Program-made: the position numbers and the translations under genes | In this document: piece by piece, positions 46,404-55,799 of the stretch | How the letters are laid out: the number at the start of each line of letters is the position of its first letter | Position numbering within the stretch: the first letter of the stretch is position 1 | Notes under the pieces: generated by a model | Seen by the model: the letters and a program-made list of their open reading frames with translations, nothing else | Database searches by the model: none | Told to the model about the DNA's origin: nothing | DNA from: Frateuria_A yonginensis | Lineage (GTDB): Bacteria > Pseudomonadota > Gammaproteobacteria > Xanthomonadales > Rhodanobacteraceae | Assembly (NCBI RefSeq): GCF_037137055.1 | Contig: NZ_JBBBNY010000005.1 | Coordinates: 1 to 64,000, forward strand | Reading direction: 5' to 3' | DNA: 64,000 nucleotides

Positions 46404-47477
46404 TCATGCAGCCTCCTGTTCGGCGCTGGGCAGCCGTCGTGGCGCACAGCCACGCACCGCCTCGGCGATCGCCGAGATGTGCGCAGGGGTGGTGCCGCAG
46501 CAACCGCCGACCAGGTTGAGTAGCCCGTCGCGGGCGAAGCCCCCGATCACCGAGGCCATCTGCGCGGGCGTCTCGTCGTACTCGCCGAAGGCGTTGGGCA
46601 GGCCGGCGTTGGGGTGTGCGCTCACGTAGCACTCGGCGATCTGCGCCAGCATCTGCACGTGCGGGCGCAGGTCGGCGGCGCCGAGCGCGCAGTTGAGGCC
46701 CACGGCGAGCGGCCGCGCGTGGCGCACCGAGTACCAGAACGCTTCGGCGGTCTGGCCCGACAGCGTGCGGCCGGAGCGGTCGGTGATGGTGCCGGAGATC
46801 ATCACCGGCACGCGCGCGCCGCGTTCGCGGAACAGTTCCGCCAGCGCGAACAGCGCGGCCTTGGCGTTGAGCGTGTCGAAGATGGTCTCGACCATGACAA
46901 TGTCCGCGCCGCCGTCGACCAGGCCGCGCGCGGACTCGCCGTAGTTGGCGGCCAGCTCCTCGAAGCTCACGTTGCGGAAACCGGGGTCGTTCACGTCGGG
47001 CGAAAGCGAGGCGGTGCGGCTGGTCGGCCCGAGCACGCCGATGGCGAAGCGCGGCCTGGCCGGATCCTTCGCCTCGAACGCATCGCAGGCGGCGCGCGCC
47101 AGGCGGGCGCCTTCCAGGTTGAGCTCGTAGGCCAGGTGCTCCAGCCGGTAGTCGGCCTGGCTGATCCGGGTCGCATTGAAGGTGTTGGTCTCGATCAGGT
47201 CCGCGCCGGCCTCGAGGTAGGCCTCGTGCACGCCGCGGATCAGTTCCGGCCGGGTCAGGCTCAGCAGATCATTGTTGCCCTTGAGGTCGCAGCCTCCGGC
47301 GTGCGCGTGCGCGCGGTCGTGCCCGTGCGCGAAGCGCTCGCCGCGGAAGCCCGCCTCGTCCAGCGCGTGACCTTGCAGCATGGTGCCCATCGCGCCGTCG
47401 AGGATCAGGATGCGCTCGCGCAAGGCCTGCTCGAGGCGGGCGACGCGCTGGGGGTGGAGCCAGGGAAGAATGCTCAT
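46404..47477 (-). CDS. Homocysteine-binding methyltransferase half of split MetH
   Basis: Binds and activates homocysteine through zinc. The 357-residue protein corresponds to the first module of MetH: ILILDGAMGTMLQ, CDLKGNNDLLSLTRP, ADLIETNTFNAT, and the zinc cysteines in GLNCALGA and GGCCGTTPAHI. In the segment before CDLKGNNDLL it carries a histidine-rich stretch (HGHDRAHAHAGG, residues 51-62), where MetH proteins usually have a short tryptophan-containing loop. It must act together with the downstream metH product. It follows the ArsR-methyltransferase gene by 28 bases. Confidence 0.92.
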   Translation of the reverse strand: MSILPWLHPQRVARLEQALRERILILDGAMGTMLQGHALDEAGFRGERFAHGHDRAHAHAGGCDLKGNNDLLSLTRPELIRGVHEAYLEAGADLIETNTFNATRISQADYRLEHLAYELNLEGARLARAACDAFEAKDPARPRFAIGVLGPTSRTASLSPDVNDPGFRNVSFEELAANYGESARGLVDGGADIVMVETIFDTLNAKAALFALAELFRERGARVPVMISGTITDRSGRTLSGQTAEAFWYSVRHARPLAVGLNCALGAADLRPHVQMLAQIAECYVSAHPNAGLPNAFGEYDETPAQMASVIGGFARDGLLNLVGGCCGTTPAHISAIAEAVRGCAPRRLPSAEQEAA

Positions 47478-47505
47478 GGGGAGTCCGGCATGCGTGGTGT
47501 CTCGC

Positions 47506-48438
47506 TCAGGGTTTGCGCGCCAGCAGGCTGATCACCTCGAAATGCGGCGCCTTGCGCTCGCGGCTCAGGCGTACGCAGCTGGACACGGTGAGCCCCGCCG
47601 CGGTCGCGAAGCGCGACAGCTCCTCGCGGGTGAACCCCAGGTTGCGGTGATCGAACGGGGCGACTGCGGCGCGGTGATCGTGCCTGCCCAGGGTGACCGC
47701 CAGCAGGCGTCCGCCGCTGCGCAGCACGCGCGCCGCCTCGGCCACCGCCTGCGCCGGGCGCTCGGCGTAGGTGAGGGCATGCAGCATCAGCACCAGGTCG
47801 AAGCGGCGCTTGCCCAGTTCCAGCGCGTGCATGTCGCCCTGGCGTAGCTCCACGTTGGGGAAGGCCTTCAGGCGCTGTGCCGCGGCGGCCACCACGCGCT
47901 CGCTGGAGTCGACGCACACGATCGAGCGCGCATGCGGCGCCAGCAATTCCGCGGTGATCCCGTCGCCCGAGGCGATGTCGAGCACGTCGCCGGTCTCCAG
48001 CAACTGCAGCAGCGAGCGGGCGAGGGTCTCCCAGGTGCGACCGGGTGAGTAGTGGCGCTCCATGTCGCCGGCGACGGTGTCGGCCCAGCCCTCGGCGCGC
48101 GCGCGGTTGGCGAGCACGGCCGGCAGGCGGGCGGCATCCTCGCGCAGCAGCGCGTCGTCGATGCTCTCGCGCAGCGAGGCGAGCAGCGCGTGCGGGTGCG
48201 AGCCGCCCTCGTTGTTGGCCCGGTAGTAGGCCGACACGCCGGCGCGGCGATCGCGCACCAGGTCCGCTTCCTTCAGCTTGGCCAGGTGGGTGGACACGCG
48301 CGGCTGCGCCAGGTGCAGCACCTGGGCGAGCTCGGCCACGGTCAGTTCCTCGCGTTCCAGCAGAGCGAGCAGGCGGACGCGGGTCGGGTCGGCCAGCAGG
48401 CGCAGGACGCCGGAGGCAGTTGCCAGATCCATTTCCAT
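47506..48438 (-). CDS. ArsR-family regulator fused to an S-adenosylmethionine-dependent methyltransferase domain
   Basis: A 310-residue two-domain protein. Residues 1-95 are an ArsR winged helix (LADPTRVRLLALLEREELTVAELAQVLHLAQPRVSTHLAKLKEADLV) without the metal-binding ELCVCDL motif. Residues about 140-305 are a class I methyltransferase with motif I VLDIASGDGITAELL, VDSSERVV and QGDMHALEL. It heads the methionine synthase operon, so it is a candidate SAM- or SAH-responsive repressor of metH, like the ArsR-type SahR regulators; this is inference. Start: ATG 48438 with AAAGGGA upstream. A palindrome ATCGCGAT at 48445-48452 lies just before the start. Confidence 0.87.
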   Translation of the reverse strand: MEMDLATASGVLRLLADPTRVRLLALLEREELTVAELAQVLHLAQPRVSTHLAKLKEADLVRDRRAGVSAYYRANNEGGSHPHALLASLRESIDDALLREDAARLPAVLANRARAEGWADTVAGDMERHYSPGRTWETLARSLLQLLETGDVLDIASGDGITAELLAPHARSIVCVDSSERVVAAAAQRLKAFPNVELRQGDMHALELGKRRFDLVLMLHALTYAERPAQAVAEAARVLRSGGRLLAVTLGRHDHRAAVAPFDHRNLGFTREELSRFATAAGLTVSSCVRLSRERKAPHFEVISLLARKP

Positions 48439-48444
48439 CCCTTT

Positions 48445-48452
48445 ATCGCGAT
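48445..48452. promoter_or_regulatory. Candidate operator of the ArsR-methyltransferase/metH operon
   Basis: ATCGCGAT is a perfect 8-bp palindrome seven bases upstream of the ArsR-methyltransferase ATG. Its place makes it a candidate site for autoregulation. It is short, so chance is a real alternative. Confidence 0.3.
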
Positions 48453-48518
48453 GCGAAGATGGATAGGCTAGGCGGCGCGGCGGAGGGCGTCAAGGGCGGC
48501 GTGGCCGACTCCGGTCAG

Positions 48519-48599
48519 GTAGGAGCGAGCTTGCTCGCAATCCGCTTGTCCGTACGGGCGACGGGGCAAAAGGTATCGCGAGCAGGCCCGCTCCTACCC
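48519..48599. repeat. REP-like inverted pair (REPIN type)
   Basis: GTAGGAGCGAGCTTGCTCGC (48519-48538) and the inverted ATCGCGAGCAGGCCCGCTCC (48575-48594) face each other across about 36 bases, between divergent genes. The first unit is the clearest copy of the palindrome in the window. Confidence 0.75.
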
Positions 48600-48667
48600 T
48601 GGGCGCGGCGGCCGGGTCGCATGTGATCGGCTAAACTAGCGGGCTTCGCCAAGTCTTGGAGCCGCCC

Positions 48668-49828
<1,161 letters not shown>

Positions 49829-49991
49829 GCGCCGCGCCTTCCATGCCTTCTCCCCTGCGTGGGAAAGGGCGTGTGAAGGAGTCGTACCGGATGATGAGGC
49901 GAATGGGGCTGCCATCTTCGGCGCGGTCGCCCCTGGAAGGCCGGCTCGGTGAGTGCCGGCCGGCTCGCCCGCATCTCGGCGCTGCGCAGCT

Positions 49992-50705
49992 TCAGCCGGC
50001 CGGGGTCGCCATGTCCAGAAGCAGCAGGGCGATGAATCCAGCGAAGAACAGCGCCGTCATCCACGGCGCCTCGGGCACTTCGTGCGCCTCCACCAGCAGT
50101 TCCTCGGTGACCAGATAGAGGAGCGTCGCCGCGGCCAGCGCCAGCACGGCCTCCATCCATCGATCGCTCAGGCCAGCCAGCAGCAGGTTGCCCGCCACCG
50201 CGCCGGCCATCGGCAGAAGGGCCAGGACCATGGTGCTGACGATGCTGCGAGTCCGACTCGCGCCGGCACGCGCCAGCGAGGCGGCCGTCGCCAGGCCCAG
50301 CGACACCATCTCGATCGCGAGTGCGACCGTCACCAGGGCGCCTTCCCGCGCGCCGGCGGCGAAGGCGATCCCGATCAGCAGGCCGTCGATCAGGACATCG
50401 GTGCCCACGACGAGCGTCATGCCGATCGGGCTGTGGCTCACCTTTTCCATGCGGCAGCCGGCGATGCGCAGGCCGAGCATCAACAGTACGCCCGCGGCGA
50501 AGCCGCCCAGTACGGCCAGCGGTGCGCGCCGATGCATGATGTCGGGCAGGATCTCCACGGCCAGCGCCGAGAACACCACCCCCGCCGCGAAGTGCTGCAT
50601 CGCGCTTCCCAGCCGTGACGAGGTCGGCCTCCAGGCACCGAACAAGCCACCGCCCGCCATCGCAAGGAACGGCGCCAACGCATACAGCAGAACCGTTCCG
50701 AGCAT
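49992..50705 (-). CDS. ZIP-family integral membrane protein with altered metal-site motifs
   Basis: A 237-residue protein with about eight hydrophobic helices and ZIP-like layout: HFAAGVVFSALAVEILPD in helix 2, then the paired helices 4 and 5. Where ZIP transporters have HNxPEG in helix 4 it has TDVLIDG, and where they have H(N/E)xPEG in helix 5 it has IEMVSLG. The usual ligand histidines are therefore absent. It may transport another ion or have lost transport. Start: ATG 50705 with GGGAG upstream. It converges on the acyl-CoA dehydrogenase gene. Confidence 0.75.
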   Translation of the reverse strand: MLGTVLLYALAPFLAMAGGGLFGAWRPTSSRLGSAMQHFAAGVVFSALAVEILPDIMHRRAPLAVLGGFAAGVLLMLGLRIAGCRMEKVSHSPIGMTLVVGTDVLIDGLLIGIAFAAGAREGALVTVALAIEMVSLGLATAASLARAGASRTRSIVSTMVLALLPMAGAVAGNLLLAGLSDRWMEAVLALAAATLLYLVTEELLVEAHEVPEAPWMTALFFAGFIALLLLDMATPAG

Positions 50706-51036
50706 GAGGCTCCCGTTCGTTCGTTGCCAGGGAAGCTCACCAACGACGCCGTGGGCGCAGTGTCAATGACATCCTGAAAGGCGACCCGAGCAGCAGCGCT
50801 GGCCGCTTCCTTCGCCGGAGGCGCACCCACAGTTCGATCGCGGCGGTCACCACGAGCGTCGGTGGTGCGCAAGAACTCGTGCCGGCAGTGAGAGACCCGC
50901 TGGGTCGGTGACGAACCACGTTCGCGCGGCGAGATGAAGCCGGGGGCACGCGAACGGCTCAGCCGCTGCGTTGTGGTCGACGGCAACAAGCAGCGCCTCG
51001 TGTGGAGGGGCTGCTGCCAATCCTGTGAGCATCATC
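50706..51036. other. Intergenic stretch without a recognisable gene
   Basis: About 330 bases separate the start of the ZIP-family gene from the end of the RND permease gene. I see no reading frame with coding character, no RNA gene and no repeat shared with the rest of the window. A minus-strand TTGACA (50761-50766) could be the -35 element of the ZIP gene, but no good -10 box follows at the right distance. Confidence 0.5.
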
Positions 51037-51070
51037 GGCAAAGCCCGGGCGCGCATGCCCGGGCTTTGCC
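51037..51070 (-). terminator. Strong hairpin after the RND efflux genes
   Basis: A perfect 14-bp inverted repeat (GGCAAAGCCCGGGC and GCCCGGGCTTTGCC, six-base loop) begins 10 bases after the permease stop. It has no long T-run on the minus strand, so termination may need Rho; the hairpin would still protect the 3' end. Confidence 0.65.
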
Positions 51071-51079
51071 GGCCAGGCG

Positions 51080-54000
51080 TCAGTGCCCGCGACGCGGGTC
51101 CGAATCGAAGGTATGCGGACCTTCGAGTCCCGGTCGCGCCGGACCGTCCCCGTCGAGCCGGTCGCCGAGCAGGCGGCGCACCACCACGTAGAACACCGGG
51201 ATCAGCAGCAGGCCCAGGAAGGTGGCGAACAGCATGCCGCCGATCACGCCGGTGCCGATGGCGTGGCGGGCGTTGGCGCCGGCGCCGGTGGAGACGAACA
51301 GCGGGAACACGCCCAGGATGAACGCGAGCGAGGTCATCAGGATCGGCCGCAACCGCAGCCGCGCCGCCTCGATCACGCCCTCGCGCAGCGTCCGGCCGTG
51401 CGCCTGCTGCTCCACCGCGAACTCCACGATCAGGATGGCGTTCTTGGCCGCCAGGCCGATCACCGTGATCAGGCCGATCTTGAAGTAGATGTCGTTGGGC
51501 AGGCCGCGCACCAGCGTGAACACCACCGCGCCGAGCAGGCCGAGCGGCAGCACCAGCAGCACCGACACCGGGATCGACCAGCTCTCGTACAGCGCGGCCA
51601 GCGCCAGGAACACGATCAGGATCGACAGCACCATCAGCAGCGTGGCGGTGTTGCCGGAGAGGATCTCCTGGTAGGACTGGCCGGTCCAGTCGAAGCCGTA
51701 GCCCTGCGGCAGGTCGTTGGTGACGATCTTCTCCATCTCCGCCATGGCCTCGCCCGAGGCGTGCCCCGGCGCCGGCGAGCCGACGATCTCCACCGCCGCG
51801 TAGCCGTTGTAGCGGGTCAGCGAGGGCGAGCCCATCTGCCAGTCGGTGTGCACCACGTTGGACAGCGGGATCATCTCCGGCGTGCCGTAGGCGGTGGTCT
51901 GCGTGCTGGGCGTGAAGAAGTGCTGCAGCGCATCCGGGCTCATGCGGTAGGGCGCATCCGCCTGCATGATCACGCGCTTGACGCGGCCCGCGTAGGTGAA
52001 GTCGTTGACGTACACCGGCGCCAGCATCAGGCCGATCGCGTTGTAGATGTCGCTCACCGACAGGCCCATCGACTGGGCCTGCACGCGATCCACGTCCAGG
52101 TGCAGCTGCGGCGAATCCTCCAGCGCGTTCGGCCGCACGCCGGTCAGCAGCGGGTCCTGGCTGGCCTTGCCCAGCAGCGTGTTGCGCGCCTGGGTCAGGG
52201 CGGCGCGGCCCAGGCCGGCGCGGTCCTGCAGGTACATGTCGAAGCCGCCGAACTGGCCCAGGCCCTGCACCGTGGGGATGTTGACCACGAAGATGCGCGC
52301 ATCGCGGATCTGGAACAGCGCCTGGTTCGCGCGCTGGATGAACTCCGCCGCGGTGACGTCGCGCTCGGACCAGTCCTTGAGCTTGATGAACGCCATGCCG
52401 GCGTTCTCGCCCGAACCGATGAAGCTGAAGCCGGTCACCTGCAGCACGGTGTCCACCGCCGGATCCTTGTGCAGGATCGTCAGCATGCGCTCCATCACCT
52501 CGTGGGTGCGCTGCTTGGTGGCGCCGGGCGGCAGCTGGATCACCGACATGGCGTAGCCCTGGTCCTCCTCCGGCAGGAAGCTGCCGGGCAGGCGGGTGTA
52601 GAGGAAGCCGGCCAGCACCGCGATCAGCACGAACACCAGCATCCAGCGCGGTGCATGGCGCACCGCGCCGCCGACGTGGCCGGTGTAGGTGCGCGTGGTC
52701 CACGCGAACAGATCGTTGAACTTGCGGAAGACGAGGTTCTTCTTCTTGTGGTGTTCGGGCTTGAGGAAGCTCGCGCACAGCGCCGGCGTGAAGGACAGCG
52801 CCAGGAAGGCCGAGAAACCCATCGACACCGCGATGGTCAGCGCGAACTGGCGGTAGATGATGCCGGTGGCGCCCGGTTGCAGCGCCGAGGGCACGAACAC
52901 CGCGGTCAGCACCACCGTGATCGCCACCACGGCGCCGGTGATCTGTCCCATCGCCTTCTGCGTGGCCTGCTTCGGCGGCAGGTTCTCCTCGGTCATGATG
53001 CGTTCGACGTTCTCGATCACCACGATCGCGTCGTCCACCACGATGCCGATGGCCAGCACCATGCCGAACAGGGTCAGCTGGTTGATGGTGAAGCCCAGCA
53101 CCAGCATGCCCAGGAAGGTGCCCAGCAGGGCCACAGGGATCACCAGCGTGGGAATGATGGTGGCCCGGATGTTCTGCAGGAACAGCAGCATCACCAGGAA
53201 CACCAGGATGATCGCCTCCACCAGGGTGTGCACGACCTCGTCGATGGAGATGCGCACGAAGGTGGTGCTGTCGTACGGGCTGAACCAGCTCACGCCGGGC
53301 GGGAAGCTCGGTGCCAGTTCGTCCATCTTGCCGCGCACGGCGGTGGCCACGTTGAGCGCATTGGCGCCGGGCAGCAGCTGGATCGCGAAGGCGCCGATCG
53401 GCTTGCCGTCGACGCTGGTGTCGAAGCCGTAGCTGCCCGGGCCGAAGCTGATCCGGGCCACGTCGCCGAGCTTCACCGTGGTGCCGTCGGGATTGGCGCG
53501 CAAAATGATGTTGGCGAACTGCTCGGGCGTGGTGAAGCGGCCCTCGGTGGATACCGTGGCCATGAAGCCCTGGCCCGGCAGCGCCGGGTCGGCACCGATC
53601 GAGCCGGCCGCGAACTGCACGTTCTGCGCGCGGATCGCCGCCAGCACCTCGCTGGCCGACATGCTGTAGCCGTGCAGCTTGTCCGGGTCGAGCCAGATGC
53701 GCATGGCGTACTCGGAGCCGAACTGGTTGGTGCTGCCTACGCCCGGCACGCGCGAGATCTGGTCCAGTACCTGCGAACCGACGATGTCGTTGAGGCGGTC
53801 ACGGTCGATGTTCGGATTGTCCGACTTCAGCGCCACCACCATCAGGAAGCCGGCGTTGGCCTTGGCCACCACGACGCCCTGCTGGGTCACCTCCGAGGGC
53901 AGGCGCGGCGTCGCCAGCGCGACCTTGTTCTGCACCTGCACCTGGGCGATGTCCGGGTCGGTGCCGCTCTCGAAGGTCAGCGTGATGCTGGCGCGGCCGT

Positions 54001-54253
54001 TGGCGCTGGAGGAGGAGCTGAAGTAGAGCAGGTGGTCGATTCCGGTGAGCTGCTGCTCGATCACCTGGGTGACCGCCTTTTCGGTGGTCTCCGCGCTGGC
54101 GCCGGGATAGTTGGCGTTCACCGTCACCGAGGGCGGTGCGATGTTCGGATAGGACTCCACGCCCAGGTTGAGGATGGCCAGCACGCCGCCAAGCGAGATC
54201 AGGATGGCCACCACCCAGGCGAAGATCGGGCGGTTGATGAAGAAACTCGGCAT
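51080..54253 (-). CDS. RND efflux permease, HAE1 family (AcrB/MexB-like)
   Basis: Proton-driven trimeric inner-membrane pump for hydrophobic and amphiphilic drugs. The 1057-residue protein has 12 membrane helices and two large periplasmic loops. It begins MPSFFINRPIFAWVVAILISLGGVLAI. The proton-relay aspartates are in GIVVDDAIVVIENVER, and FTPALCASFLKP, SFLPEEDQGY and the C-terminal GLAAKNAILIVEFA are standard. It lies 12 bases after its adaptor gene. No outer-membrane channel gene and no TetR-type regulator are adjacent, so the pump must use a channel encoded elsewhere. Confidence 0.93.
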   Translation of the reverse strand: MPSFFINRPIFAWVVAILISLGGVLAILNLGVESYPNIAPPSVTVNANYPGASAETTEKAVTQVIEQQLTGIDHLLYFSSSSSANGRASITLTFESGTDPDIAQVQVQNKVALATPRLPSEVTQQGVVVAKANAGFLMVVALKSDNPNIDRDRLNDIVGSQVLDQISRVPGVGSTNQFGSEYAMRIWLDPDKLHGYSMSASEVLAAIRAQNVQFAAGSIGADPALPGQGFMATVSTEGRFTTPEQFANIILRANPDGTTVKLGDVARISFGPGSYGFDTSVDGKPIGAFAIQLLPGANALNVATAVRGKMDELAPSFPPGVSWFSPYDSTTFVRISIDEVVHTLVEAIILVFLVMLLFLQNIRATIIPTLVIPVALLGTFLGMLVLGFTINQLTLFGMVLAIGIVVDDAIVVIENVERIMTEENLPPKQATQKAMGQITGAVVAITVVLTAVFVPSALQPGATGIIYRQFALTIAVSMGFSAFLALSFTPALCASFLKPEHHKKKNLVFRKFNDLFAWTTRTYTGHVGGAVRHAPRWMLVFVLIAVLAGFLYTRLPGSFLPEEDQGYAMSVIQLPPGATKQRTHEVMERMLTILHKDPAVDTVLQVTGFSFIGSGENAGMAFIKLKDWSERDVTAAEFIQRANQALFQIRDARIFVVNIPTVQGLGQFGGFDMYLQDRAGLGRAALTQARNTLLGKASQDPLLTGVRPNALEDSPQLHLDVDRVQAQSMGLSVSDIYNAIGLMLAPVYVNDFTYAGRVKRVIMQADAPYRMSPDALQHFFTPSTQTTAYGTPEMIPLSNVVHTDWQMGSPSLTRYNGYAAVEIVGSPAPGHASGEAMAEMEKIVTNDLPQGYGFDWTGQSYQEILSGNTATLLMVLSILIVFLALAALYESWSIPVSVLLVLPLGLLGAVVFTLVRGLPNDIYFKIGLITVIGLAAKNAILIVEFAVEQQAHGRTLREGVIEAARLRLRPILMTSLAFILGVFPLFVSTGAGANARHAIGTGVIGGMLFATFLGLLLIPVFYVVVRRLLGDRLDGDGPARPGLEGPHTFDSDPRRGH

Positions 54254-54265
54254 GGTCGGACTCCG

Positions 54266-55447
54266 TTACCTGCCGGCCGCCGGCGCGCCGGCGGCCGGGG
54301 CCTTGCCCGGCGCCTGCGGCTGCCACGGGGTGGCCTTGGCGGGTGCGCCTTCCTTCACGTTCTGCACGCCGGAGACGATCACCTGCTCGCCGGCCTTCAG
54401 ACCGCTGGTGACGATCCAGTCGCCGCCGTCCATCGCGCTGGCGTCGACGTCGCGGCGCGCGACCTTGCCGTCGGCGCCGACGGTGTAGACATAGGCACCC
54501 ACGGTGTCGCGCAGCACCGCCGCCTGGGGCACCAGGAACACGTTGTGGCGCTGGCCTAGGGAGGCGTCCATGGTCACGTACATGCCCGGCAGCAGCAGGT
54601 GCTGCGGGTTGGGGATGCGCGCGCGCAGCTGCACCGCACCGGTGGCCGGGTCGACCGAGGTGGAGGAGAAGTCGACCGTGCCCGGTTCGGGGTAGACGCT
54701 GCCGTCGGGGAGCTTCACCCGCACCTTGGTGCTGTCGTTGCCGGCCAGCGACACGTTGCCGTTGCCCTGCGCCTGGCGCAGCTGGGCCAGCTCCGCCACG
54801 CTGAGGGTGAAGTTCACGTACAGCGGGTCGATCTGTTCCACGGTGGTGAGCAGGGTGGCGTCGCCCTGGCCGACCAGTGCGCCTTCGGTGACCTGCTGCT
54901 GGCCGGCGCGACCGTCGATCGGCGAGCGCACCTCGGCGTAGCCCAGGTTGATCTGTGCCGACTTGAGGTTGGCGCGCGCCTGCTGCACGGCGGCGGCGGC
55001 ACTGCGCTCGGCGGCCAGCGCGTTGTCCAGGTCGGCCTTGGAGACGTAGCCCTTCGGCGCCAGCTCGCGTGCGCGCTGCGCGTTGATCCTGGCGTTGGTG
55101 TAGCTGGCCTGCGCCTGCGCCAGCGCGGCCTGCGCGGCTCCGACGGCGGCCTTCAGCGGCGCCGGGTCGATCTCGAACAGCAATTGTCCCTGCTTGACGT
55201 CGGTGCCTTCCTCGTAGGTGCGCTTGAGCAGCACGCCGGGCACGCGCGCGCGCACGTCGGCACGGCGGAACGCCGACAGGCGGCCGACCAGCTCCTTGGT
55301 GAGCGGCGCGTTCTGCGCCTTGAGCGTGATCACCCCCACCTCGGGCGGCGGCATCTGCGGCGGCCCCTGTTCCTTGCCCTTGCCGCACGCGGCCAGGGCG
55401 AGCAGGCCAAGGCACAGTGCGTACGTGCGCAGTGTCGTGGTCTTCAT
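54266..55447 (-). CDS. RND efflux periplasmic adaptor, lipoprotein (AcrA/MexA-like)
   Basis: Membrane-fusion protein that links the permease to an outer-membrane channel. The 393-residue protein has a lipoprotein signal with lipobox LAAC (lipidated Cys21), then the barrel-sandwich domain split around an alpha-hairpin (about residues 95-170, rich in Ala/Gln). AEVRSPIDGRAGQQQVTEGALVG closes that domain and the beta-barrel has LLLPGMYVTMDASLGQ. It ends with an Ala/Pro-rich tail. Start: ATG 55447 with GGAG upstream. The adaptor and permease form one operon. Confidence 0.93.
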   Translation of the reverse strand: MKTTTLRTYALCLGLLALAACGKGKEQGPPQMPPPEVGVITLKAQNAPLTKELVGRLSAFRRADVRARVPGVLLKRTYEEGTDVKQGQLLFEIDPAPLKAAVGAAQAALAQAQASYTNARINAQRARELAPKGYVSKADLDNALAAERSAAAAVQQARANLKSAQINLGYAEVRSPIDGRAGQQQVTEGALVGQGDATLLTTVEQIDPLYVNFTLSVAELAQLRQAQGNGNVSLAGNDSTKVRVKLPDGSVYPEPGTVDFSSTSVDPATGAVQLRARIPNPQHLLLPGMYVTMDASLGQRHNVFLVPQAAVLRDTVGAYVYTVGADGKVARRDVDASAMDGGDWIVTSGLKAGEQVIVSGVQNVKEGAPAKATPWQPQAPGKAPAAGAPAAGR

Positions 55448-55799
55448 GCGGACTCCAGTTCTTCTTTTTCGTGATCGGGGGGGCGGCGAAGCGGGCGAGC
55501 ATACGGACGGCCGGGACGCGGACCCAGTGCCGTTGGTCGTGCAGCGCCGGCCGGAACGGGGGCTCCGGCGACATGCAACGCGCAACTATACCGACCAGTT
55601 TACATTTTGCCAGCGGCCACGGCCACGGTCTTCGCAGGTCGGCCCTCATGCATGCGACGAACGGGATGGGCGCGAATCGACGCTTTCCCGCGCCTGCGTG
55701 GTCGCTTCCGGTGGATTCACCCTGACGCGCGGCGTATCCTTTTCGGGCTCTACGCCCCACCCATGCATGACACCCCGTTTCCACCAGCCAGCAGATGCC
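55448..55799. other. Divergent regulatory region between the efflux operon and gdhB
   Basis: No gene is seen in these 352 bases. A minus-strand promoter candidate lies at 55585-55613. On the gdhB side TATCCT near 55734 could be a -10 box. The site TATACCGACCAGTTTACA (55587-55604), overlapping the efflux promoter, has a loose T-TA...TA-A symmetry of the kind bound by TetR-type efflux repressors, but the match is weak. Confidence 0.4.
55585..55613 (-). promoter_or_regulatory. Candidate sigma70 promoter of the RND efflux operon
   Basis: On the minus strand: CTGGCA (55608-55613), a 17-base spacer and TATAGT (55585-55590), about 135 bases upstream of the adaptor start. The -10 box is good, the -35 box matches four of six positions. 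Confidence 0.45.

Noticed and set aside
48439..48518. Cobalamin or SAM riboswitch upstream of the metH operon
   Set aside because: Only about 80 bases of leader are available before the REP pair, and neither a B12 box nor a SAM aptamer core could be seen. The ArsR-methyltransferase gene is the likelier control.
50847..51036. Upstream extension of a minus-strand frame into this spacer as a gene
   Set aside because: No start with a ribosome-binding site, no domain, and the frame only persists because stop codons are rare at this G+C content.
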